Shown here piece by piece: positions 1 to 5,328 of a stretch of DNA of 6,060 nucleotides. Within the stretch, counting starts at the first letter, position 1. Every line of letters begins with the position of its first letter. A model generated the notes under the pieces. The model searched no databases. It was given only the letters and a program-made list of their open reading frames with translations, and was not told the DNA's origin. Where the stretch lies: NCBI GenBank assembly GCA_009785395.1, contig WQWK01000130.1, positions 1-6,060 on the forward strand. The letters run 5' to 3'. The DNA is from Conexibacteraceae bacterium (GTDB taxonomy: Bacteria > Actinomycetota > Thermoleophilia > Solirubrobacterales > Solirubrobacteraceae). Position numbers and translations under genes: made by a program.

Positions 1-128
1 ATGCGCTTCTGGCCGGGGCCGGCTTTGCGGCGTGCGCCGCCGTGGCTGCGGGCGTGTTGATCGGGCGCCGCACCGGCGTCGAGCGCACGGTGCCTCAGGG
101 TCAGACCGTGCTGGGCGAGGCCGGCTGA
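1..128 (+). CDS. C-terminal end of a probable membrane protein (MFS-type transporter?), 5' end outside window
   Basis: The reading frame whose first full codon is at base 3 stays open for 41 codons and stops at TGA 126-128. The first 20 or so residues (ALLAGAGFAACAAVAAGVLI) form an unbroken Ala/Gly/Val/Leu stretch long enough for one membrane helix. It is followed by a positively charged GRRTGVER segment and a short polar tail. This is the usual look of the last transmembrane helix and cytoplasmic tail of a multi-helix transporter such as a DHA2/MFS drug exporter, but only this fragment is visible, so the family is a guess. The other two forward frames here read as Arg-rich shadow sequence. 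A GC hairpin follows the stop after 3 bases. The gene runs in the same direction as the regulator downstream, with 93 bases between them. Confidence 0.55.
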   Translation, partial: ALLAGAGFAACAAVAAGVLIGRRTGVERTVPQGQTVLGEAG

Positions 129-131
129 TGA

Positions 132-156
132 CCGCGGCAGCGGACCGCTGCGGCGG
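132..156 (+). terminator. GC-rich hairpin just after the transporter-like stop codon
   Basis: Arms CCGCGGCAGCGG (132-143) and CCGCTGCGGCGG (145-156) are complementary at 11 of 12 positions around a single A, so the real structure would be a stem of about 10 bp with a small loop. It lies 3 bases after TGA 126-128. There is no T-run after it (next bases TTGCGG), so it would be an actinobacterial-style U-less terminator at best. It could instead be an operator for the regulator gene downstream. Confidence 0.4.
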
Positions 157-160
157 TTGC

Positions 161-179
161 GGTACGTTCTCGACGTGCC
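161..179 (+). repeat. Short inverted repeat in the leader of the LAL regulator gene
   Basis: GGTACGT (161-167) and ACGTGCC (173-179) flank a 5-base loop; as RNA all seven positions pair, one of them a G-U wobble. It lies between the upstream hairpin and the purine-rich AGGGAAGGA at 182-190. It could be an operator or a leader hairpin for the regulator gene. The remainder of the 129-221 gap shows no convincing -35/-10 pair: TTGCGG at 157-162 with TAGGGA at 181-186 is too weak to call. Confidence 0.25.
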
Positions 180-221
180 GTAGGGAAGGATCGGCGCCCA
201 TGAAGCGTCATTGGTATCGGC

Positions 222-3092
222 ATGAGTGTGCCCCAGCCCCAGTCTTCGCCAGCAACCACCAGGCGGGACCGCAGCCGTCGCGGCGAGCGACGCCCGCGCC
301 GGCGCGCGGTCCCGCACGTGCACGGACTCCTGGAGCGCGAGCTCGAGCTCGGGCGGATTGGCGCGGCCGTAGCCGGTCCGGGCGGCGTGGTGGTGGTCGA
401 GGGCGAGGCCGGCATCGGCAAGACCGCGCTGCTGGAGGCGGGCATCGCACTTGGACGCGACGCGGGGGCCCGCGTGTTGTGTGCACGGGGCGGAGTGCTC
501 GAGCACGGTTTCGGGCATGGTGTCGCGCGCCAGTTGTTCGAGGAGACCCTGCGTAGCTCGAGTCCGGCTGAGCGGGGGCGTTGGCTGGAGGGCGCCGCGG
601 CGCTGGCGGCGCCCGTGCTTGGGGTCGGAGCGGCCGACGGCGGAGGACTGGTCGATGACCCTGCGTTTGCTGCGCAGCATGGTCTGTACTGGCTGGCGGC
701 GAACCTCGCGTCCGAGCGCCCTCTTCTGCTGGCCGTCGACGACCTGCAGTGGGCAGACCTGGCCTCCCTGCGCTGGCTCGTGTACACGGCTCGTCGACTG
801 GAGGGGATGCCGGTGCTGCTGCTCGCGGCGTGGCGCACGGGTGAGCCGGACGCACCCGAGGACCTGCTGGACGCCCTGGGCGGCGAGCGGCTGGTTCCGG
901 CTCCGTTGAGCGTGCCGGCGACGGGCGCACTGGTGGCGAACCGGCTCGGAGGGCGCTGCGACGACCAGACCGCGCGCGCCTGCCATGCGGGAACGCATGG
1001 CAACCCACTGCTGGTCTCGGAGCTTGCCGCCGCGCTCGACGCGGACATCACTCTTCCCGTGGATCCCCAGCACGTCACCGACCTCGGCCGGGTTGCTGTC
1101 GCGCGCCACGTGCGTGCGCGGCTCGCCGGCCTGTCGCCCGCTGCGCGCGAGGCGGCCGCGGCGGCAGCCGTGCTCCAGGCCGGGTTTGCGCCGCGCCAGC
1201 TCGCCGCGCTGGTGAACCTGCCGGTGACGGTGGTCAGCGAGGCCTGTGACCGACTCGTCGTGATGCGGATCTTCACCGCCGGGCAGGCCCAGGAGTTCGT
1301 GCACCCGCTGGTGCGCGCAGCCGTCTACGACATGCTCACCCCGGCGCGCCGCGCCGCGTTGCACCGCCGGGCGGCGGACCTGCTGCACGGGGAGGGCAGG
1401 GCTGATCAGGCCGCGGTGCATCTGCTCGCGGCCGAGCGCGGTGGAGACGCGGATGTGGTGGAGCGCCTGGCCGTTGCCGCAGACCACGCTCTGGAACACG
1501 GCGCGGTCGAGGAGGCCGTCACCCTGCTGCGTCGCGCGCTCGAGGAGCCGCCGCCGGCGGAGGCGCGTCACGGCGTGCTGATGCAGCTGGCGCAGGCAGA
1601 GTCTCGCGTGGGCGACGAGGCGGCGCTGGACCACGCCGCCGGGGCGCTCGTGCTCGCCGGCGATGCCGGCGAGCACGAGGCCGCGGCGCTGCTGCTGGCA
1701 AAGCTGTTGACGATGCAGGATCGCCAGGAGGAGAGCATTGCGGTCCTGGCGGCTGCCGCAGACGCACTGCGCGACGACGCGCCCGAGCACGCGCTGCGGT
1801 TGGACGTCGAGCACATGTCGTGGTCGTTGATGCTGCCGCGTACGCCGCTTACGCTCGGCCGTCGGGCGGCCTCGCTCCTGGAGCAGGTTGCGCCGGACAG
1901 CCTGGCCGCCTACGAGCTGCGGGCCTCGCTTGCCAGGCTCGGCTCGAGGACGGGAACCATGCCCGCGAGCGCGGCCGCGGAGGCGGCGCTTGGCGTGCTC
2001 TCGGACGGCCGGCTGGCGGCTGAGCATTCGATGTCGATCGGCTTCTATTGGGCGGTCTGCACCCTCGCTCAGTGCGATCGGCTCGAGGAGTGTTCCTATT
2101 GGGTGGACCGCCGGTGGCAGCTGATGGTGAGAATCGGGGCGGGCGGTGAGCAGTCGCTCCTGGCCGTCATGCGGGCCCACGTCGCGCGCGGTCGCGGGGA
2201 CCTTGCGGCGGTGGTCGAGGAGGCGCGGTTCGCGCTCCAAGCCGATCGTGCCGCGGGCTATCGGTTTCTTGTGCCGGCCGTGGTCGCGCCGCTGGTCGGG
2301 GCGCTGGTCGAGCTGGGCGAGCTGGATGCCGCCCTTTCGGTGTTGTCCGAGCAAGGGATCGGCGAGGGGACAACCTGGCTCTGGCATGAGGTGATCCCGG
2401 CGCGGGTGGCGCTCGCGCTGCAGCGGGGCGATCTCGAGGGCGCGCAGAGGCAGATCAGGGACGCTCCGCCCGAGCGAACGCTGCTGCCGCTCTACATGGC
2501 CCCGTCCGAGGTGGCGGTTGCGCTGGCCGGCGGCGACCGTGCTGAGGCGCTGGCGCGGGCGCAGGCCATGCTCGTGGCAGCCGAGCGCTTCGGGACCCAG
2601 GCGGGGCTGGGAACGGCGCGGCGGCTGGTCGGCCTCGCGACCGGCGGCAGTGAGGGGATCCGGCACCTGCGAGCAGCGGTCGAGCAGCTCGAGCGCAGTC
2701 CACGCCGGCTGGAGCTCGCCCGCGCGCTGGTGGACCTGGGCGCTGCGCTGCGCCGCGAGGGACAGCGGTCGGACGCTCGCGAGCCGCTGCGGCGCGGAAT
2801 GGACCTGGCGCACCGTTGTGGCGCCACGCCGCTCCGTACCCGCGCCGAGGAGGAGCTACGCGCGACCGGCGCGCGCCCGCGGCGGCTCGTGTTGTCCGGC
2901 GTCGAGTCGCTGACGCCGAGCGAGCTGAGGGTCGCTCGGCTCGCGGCCGCCGGACGCTCGAATCGTGAGATCGCACAGACACTGTTCGTCACGACCGCCA
3001 CGGTCGAGACGCACATGGGTCGCGTCTTCCAGAAGCTCGACCTCACAAGCCGCGACCAGCTCAGGGACGCCCTACGCGAACGAGCGCCTTGA
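222..3092 (+). CDS. LAL-type transcriptional regulator: AAA ATPase plus helical repeats plus LuxR HTH
   Basis: This is a 956-residue cytoplasmic regulator of the LAL class (large ATP-binding LuxR, MalT-like). Residues about 36-50 (LLERELELGRI) are the typical family opening. Walker A is GEAGIGKT at 61-68, a GFGHGVARQLFE segment follows near 95-110, and Walker B is LLLAVDD at 168-174, followed by LQWAD. The conserved FVHPLVRAAVYD block lies in the mid-section. About 400-890 is Ala/Leu-rich helical sequence, probably TPR-like. A LuxR-type DNA-binding domain fills 896-950 (LTPSE, NREIAQTLFVTTATVETHM, KLDLTSRDQL). Such proteins activate transcription in response to an inducer plus ATP; the inducer is unknown here. 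The start is doubtful. ATG 222 has no good ribosome site and adds about 30 Arg-rich residues before the conserved opening. In-frame GTG 318 would give 924 residues but also lacks a clear site. The 3' end overlaps the convergent dehydrogenase by 32 bases. Confidence 0.93.
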   Translation: MSVPQPQSSPATTRRDRSRRGERRPRRRAVPHVHGLLERELELGRIGAAVAGPGGVVVVEGEAGIGKTALLEAGIALGRDAGARVLCARGGVLEHGFGHGVARQLFEETLRSSSPAERGRWLEGAAALAAPVLGVGAADGGGLVDDPAFAAQHGLYWLAANLASERPLLLAVDDLQWADLASLRWLVYTARRLEGMPVLLLAAWRTGEPDAPEDLLDALGGERLVPAPLSVPATGALVANRLGGRCDDQTARACHAGTHGNPLLVSELAAALDADITLPVDPQHVTDLGRVAVARHVRARLAGLSPAAREAAAAAAVLQAGFAPRQLAALVNLPVTVVSEACDRLVVMRIFTAGQAQEFVHPLVRAAVYDMLTPARRAALHRRAADLLHGEGRADQAAVHLLAAERGGDADVVERLAVAADHALEHGAVEEAVTLLRRALEEPPPAEARHGVLMQLAQAESRVGDEAALDHAAGALVLAGDAGEHEAAALLLAKLLTMQDRQEESIAVLAAAADALRDDAPEHALRLDVEHMSWSLMLPRTPLTLGRRAASLLEQVAPDSLAAYELRASLARLGSRTGTMPASAAAEAALGVLSDGRLAAEHSMSIGFYWAVCTLAQCDRLEECSYWVDRRWQLMVRIGAGGEQSLLAVMRAHVARGRGDLAAVVEEARFALQADRAAGYRFLVPAVVAPLVGALVELGELDAALSVLSEQGIGEGTTWLWHEVIPARVALALQRGDLEGAQRQIRDAPPERTLLPLYMAPSEVAVALAGGDRAEALARAQAMLVAAERFGTQAGLGTARRLVGLATGGSEGIRHLRAAVEQLERSPRRLELARALVDLGAALRREGQRSDAREPLRRGMDLAHRCGATPLRTRAEEELRATGARPRRLVLSGVESLTPSELRVARLAAAGRSNREIAQTLFVTTATVETHMGRVFQKLDLTSRDQLRDALRERAP
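981..1002 (+). repeat. Perfect 9-base inverted repeat with GGAA loop inside the LAL gene
   Basis: TGCCATGCG (981-989) and CGCATGGCA (994-1002) are perfectly complementary around GGAA, which fits the GNRA tetraloop pattern in RNA. It encodes the segment CHAGTHGN, a region that is conserved in LAL ATPase domains (a GNP follows), so part of the symmetry may be forced by the protein. No function is assigned. Confidence 0.5.
1647..1679 (+). repeat. Perfect 15-base inverted repeat with 3-base loop inside the LAL gene
   Basis: CTCGTGCTCGCCGGC (1647-1661) is followed by GAT (1662-1664) and then its exact reverse complement GCCGGCGAGCACGAG (1665-1679). There are no mismatches in 15 pairs, and the symmetry ends at 1646/1680. 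It encodes LVLAGDAGEHE in the helical-repeat part of the regulator. It is the strongest secondary-structure element in the window and is not explained by a terminator role, since it sits mid-gene. It could be a chance product of GC-rich codon use, an embedded palindromic element, or a structure affecting transcription or mRNA stability. Confidence 0.6.
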
Positions 3093-4098
3093 TCGCTCGG
3101 CGCTGGTCCATCGCGGCGTAAGCGCCGGCGATGCCCTCCAGATCGGTCTCGTAGTCGAGGACGCGTCCCGGGTTGAGTCGCTCGGACAGCACTTCGTCGA
3201 GGAGCTCGGGCAGGTACACGCGTACCGGCGTTCCGCCGCCGCGGACGCCGACCGTGCGTGACCACATCTCCCAGGCCGGCAGCTCGGCCCAGTGTGGTAC
3301 GCCCACGAACCCGACCATCGACCCGGAACGCGCGATGCCGATCGCGGTCTGCATCGCCTGAGCCGTGCCGACGCACTCCAGAGTCGCGTCAACGCCCACG
3401 CCGCCCGTCAACGCCTTGACCTGCTCCACCGCCTCCTCGCCGCGCTCCGCGACGATATCCGTGGCGCCGAGCTCGATCGCCAGTCGCTGGCGATCCGCAT
3501 GGCCTGAGAGGGCGATGATCCGCTCGGCACCGAGGCGCCTGGCGGCCAGCACGCCACAGAGCCCGACGCCGCCGTCGCCGACCACGGCGACGGTCTGGCC
3601 GGGCTCGACCTGAGCACAGACGGCGGCGTGATGGCCCGTCGGGAATACATCCGACAGCGTCACCAGTGAGCGCAACGTTTCCTCTGAGTGGCCGGAGCCC
3701 GGCACGGTGACGAGCGTGCTGTCGGCGAGCGGTACCCGCACCGCTTCGCCCTGGCCGCCGTCGCCGTTCATGGGGTAAAAGCCTCCGTTCACGCAGGCGG
3801 TCGTGATGCCGTTCCGGCAATTGGGGCAATCGCCGTCACTGAACGCGAACGGCGATATCACAAAGTCGCCCTTGGTCAGCGTCTTCACGTCAGCACCGAC
3901 CTCCTCGATCACTCCGACGAACTCGTGGCCGATAGGCCCGGGCTCGTAGGGCGAGTCACCCCGGTAGAACCACAGGTCGGTCCCGCAGACGCATGCCATC
4001 AGCACCCGTACGACGGCATCGGTCGGCTCTTTGAGGGCCGCATCGGGGCGGTCACCGGGGGTGATGTCGTGGGGTTTGTGAAAGATCGCAGCGCGCAC
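3061..4098 (-). CDS. Zinc-dependent medium-chain alcohol dehydrogenase
   Basis: This is a 345-residue NAD(P)-dependent MDR oxidoreductase, the usual length for the family. It is expected to oxidise an alcohol or reduce an aldehyde or ketone in the cytoplasm. Numbering from GTG 4098, the catalytic zinc ligands are predicted as C38 (CGTDLW), H58 (GHE) and D150 (SDVFPTGHHAA). The Asp third ligand is known from bacterial secondary alcohol and formaldehyde dehydrogenases. The structural zinc lobe shows C91, C94 and C102, with Asp88 where the first Cys normally lies. The Rossmann glycine motif is GDGGVG at 174-179. The strand after it ends in S198-G-H with no acidic residue, which may favour NADP(H). 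I chose GTG 4098 because AGGAGG (4106-4111) is 7 bases away. ATG 4104, two codons earlier, is only 1 base from it. A start at 4200 would add a non-conserved tail and run through the operator-like repeats. It is divergent from the methyltransferase genes. Substrate unknown. Confidence 0.93.
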   Translation of the reverse strand: MRAAIFHKPHDITPGDRPDAALKEPTDAVVRVLMACVCGTDLWFYRGDSPYEPGPIGHEFVGVIEEVGADVKTLTKGDFVISPFAFSDGDCPNCRNGITTACVNGGFYPMNGDGGQGEAVRVPLADSTLVTVPGSGHSEETLRSLVTLSDVFPTGHHAAVCAQVEPGQTVAVVGDGGVGLCGVLAARRLGAERIIALSGHADRQRLAIELGATDIVAERGEEAVEQVKALTGGVGVDATLECVGTAQAMQTAIGIARSGSMVGFVGVPHWAELPAWEMWSRTVGVRGGGTPVRVYLPELLDEVLSERLNPGRVLDYETDLEGIAGAYAAMDQRRAIKALVRVGRP

Positions 4099-4105
4099 GG
4101 CCATG

Positions 4106-4111
4106 CCTCCT
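4106..4111 (-). promoter_or_regulatory. Shine-Dalgarno site AGGAGG for the alcohol dehydrogenase
   Basis: The minus strand reads AAGGAGG, then C, ATG, GCC, GTG. The spacing is 7 bases to the GTG at 4098 but only 1 base to the ATG at 4104. This argues that translation begins at the GTG, giving the common family N-terminus MRAAIFHKP. Confidence 0.7.
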
Positions 4112-4177
4112 TGGCTTTTCGGTTCGAGGTTCGCTCCCCTGGCGACCCTGGCACGCGCCCCGCCGGATCGGAGGCCT

Positions 4178-4231
4178 GTTGACCGCTCTGCGGTCAGCAC
4201 GTGGTCAACCCGCTCCTGGGTGTGGTTGAAC
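4178..4231. promoter_or_regulatory. Candidate operator: nested inverted repeats of a TTGACC half-site between divergent genes
   Basis: Four related half-sites occur within 54 bases: GTTGACC (4178-4184), GCGGTCA (4190-4196), GGTCAACC (4203-4210) and GGTTGAAC (4224-4231). TGACCGC/GCGGTCA is a perfect inverted repeat around TCT. GTTGACC/GGTCAAC is a perfect inverted repeat with an 18-base spacer. GGTCAACC/GGTTGAAC pairs 7 of 8 with a 13-base spacer. The two GGTCA copies start 11 bases apart, and the third and fourth sites start 21 bases apart, so they lie on one face of the helix. A CACGTG palindrome is at 4198-4203. The cluster lies 74-80 bases from the dehydrogenase start and 41 from the methyltransferase start, well placed to control both. 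The remaining intergenic bases (4112-4177) show no clear -35/-10 pair on either strand. Confidence 0.55.
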
Positions 4232-4258
4232 TGCGGACTCCGTAGGGCTCACCGAGAC

Positions 4259-4264
4259 AAGGAG
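4259..4264 (+). promoter_or_regulatory. Shine-Dalgarno site AAGGAG for the first O-methyltransferase
   Basis: AAGGAG ends 7 bases before ATG 4272, which fixes this start. Another ATG at 4267 is only 2 bases from the site and opens a two-codon frame (Met-Thr-stop) overlapping the true start, so it is not a credible gene start. Confidence 0.8.
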
Positions 4265-4271
4265 ACATGAC

Positions 4272-5288
4272 ATGACAACCACGCCTGCCCCGGGCGATTC
4301 GCTGCAGATGATGCAGCACCTGTTCGGCTTCTCCACATCACAGGCGCTGTACGCGATCGCGCGGCTGGGGGTAGCCGAGACGCTGGTCGACGGCCCGCGC
4401 AGCATCGACGACCTCGCCGAGGCGGCGGGCGCCAACGCCGACGCGCTGGGCCGGGTGATACGGACGCTGACCCCGCTCGGCGTGTTCCGCACCGAGACCG
4501 ACGGGAAGATCGCGATCACTCCGCTCGGCGCAACGCTCGCCCCGGACGCTCCCGGCTCAGCCCACGCGATCGCGCTGTTCCTGATGGAGACTCACTACCA
4601 GCCGTTCGGAGACCTCCTGCGCACCGTGCGAACGGGCGAAACGGCCGCCGAGGTCCTCTATGGCATGAAGTTCGAGTACTGGATGGCGCAGAAACCGGAG
4701 CGTGTCGCGATGAAGAACGCGGCCATGGCCAGCGTGTCGGACGGCTGGCGCGACCCGTTTCTGCAGAACTACAAGCTGCCGCCGGGCGACCTCGTCGCCG
4801 ACCTCGGCGCCGCCGACGGATCGATGCTCGCGCGGCTGCTGCAAAACGCGCCCCACCGCCGCGGCATCGTCTTCGACCTGCCCGAGGTGATCTCAGCCGC
4901 CAAGCGGACACTCGCCGACTATGGAGTCGCCGGCCGGGTGACCGTGCACGGCGGCAGCTTCTTTGACCGGGTGCCGGCCGCCGACCTCTACCTCATGTCA
5001 ATGGTCCTGCACGACTGGGACGATCGGTCCGCCATCCGGATCCTCGAGAACATCGCCGCCGCCGCCCTGCCGGGCGCGCGGCTCGTGGTGATCGAGCACA
5101 TCGTTCCGGCGGGTGACACGCCGGACTTCAGCAAGCCCATCGACCTGATCATGCTCGGCATGACCGGCGGCAAGGAGCGCACGGCGGCCGAGTATGCGGA
5201 TCTCCTCACGAACGCCGGCTTCATCGTCACCACCGTCAAGGAGACCGGCACGCCGTTCTCCGCGATCGAGGCGACCGTCCAGAAATGA
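4272..5288 (+). CDS. SAM-dependent O-methyltransferase, Methyltransf_2 family (copy 1)
   Basis: This 338-residue protein is complete for the family of plant O-methyltransferases and bacterial acetylserotonin/hydroxyneurosporene-type enzymes, which move a methyl group from S-adenosylmethionine to a hydroxyl on an aromatic or other small molecule. Residues about 10-95 are the N-terminal winged-helix dimerisation domain (TSQALYAIARLGVAETL, GRVIRTLTPLGVF, ITPLGATL). About 100-165 are helices that normally help form the substrate pocket. The SAM-binding fold begins with DLGAADGS (177-184), then FDLP (201-204) and GGSFF (227-231). The catalytic base is predicted as His247 in LHDWDD, and GGKERTAAEY (299-308) is the conserved C-terminal block. 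Motif I is unusual: the second and third Gly of the usual DxGGGxG are both Ala. ATG 4272 is supported by AAGGAG 7 bases upstream. It probably forms an operon with the paralogue 40 bases downstream and is divergent from the dehydrogenase. Substrate unknown. Confidence 0.93.
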   Translation: MTTTPAPGDSLQMMQHLFGFSTSQALYAIARLGVAETLVDGPRSIDDLAEAAGANADALGRVIRTLTPLGVFRTETDGKIAITPLGATLAPDAPGSAHAIALFLMETHYQPFGDLLRTVRTGETAAEVLYGMKFEYWMAQKPERVAMKNAAMASVSDGWRDPFLQNYKLPPGDLVADLGAADGSMLARLLQNAPHRRGIVFDLPEVISAAKRTLADYGVAGRVTVHGGSFFDRVPAADLYLMSMVLHDWDDRSAIRILENIAAAALPGARLVVIEHIVPAGDTPDFSKPIDLIMLGMTGGKERTAAEYADLLTNAGFIVTTVKETGTPFSAIEATVQK

Positions 5289-5316
5289 CCCTCGCACACG
5301 AACTCTCACCAACACC

Positions 5317-5322
5317 AGGGAA
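5317..5322 (+). promoter_or_regulatory. Weak Shine-Dalgarno site AGGGAA for the second O-methyltransferase
   Basis: AGGGAA ends 6 bases before ATG 5329. The 40-base gap 5289-5328 shows no hairpin, T-run or promoter-like pair, so the second methyltransferase is probably translated from the same transcript as the first. Confidence 0.5.
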
Positions 5323-5328
5323 CCGAAC

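Noticed and set aside
338..349. Palindrome GAGCTCGAGCTC
   Set aside because: It encodes Glu-Leu-Glu-Leu in the conserved LAL opening; alternating GAG and CTC codons give the symmetry automatically.
101..1276. 391-codon minus-strand open frame opposite the LAL ATPase domain
   Set aside because: Ser/Arg/Ala-rich low-complexity translation mirrors the GC-rich sense gene, which carries Walker A and B motifs; this is a shadow.
3111..3131. Bulged hairpin as an intrinsic terminator of the LAL gene
   Set aside because: The stem is short and bulged, has no T-run, and lies inside the dehydrogenase coding region; too weak to list as a terminator.
3572..3593. Inverted repeat CCGTCGCCG / CGGCGACGG with a 4-base loop
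   Set aside because: It covers the codons of the glycine-rich Rossmann motif of the dehydrogenase, so biased Gly/Val codons explain it well enough.
3688..4182. 164-codon plus-strand open frame opposite the dehydrogenase
   Set aside because: It is antisense to a clear zinc dehydrogenase, has no ribosome site or recognisable domain, and its length is explained by high GC content suppressing stops.
4099..4200. Upstream start for the dehydrogenase at 4200, adding 34 residues
   Set aside because: The added residues are not family-like, would run through the operator-like repeats, and lie upstream of a good AGGAGG site.
4179..4207. TTGACC at 4179-4184 as a -35 box for the methyltransferase promoter
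   Set aside because: The sequence 16-18 bases downstream (around GTGGTC) has no resemblance to a -10 box; the hexamer is better explained as part of the inverted-repeat cluster.
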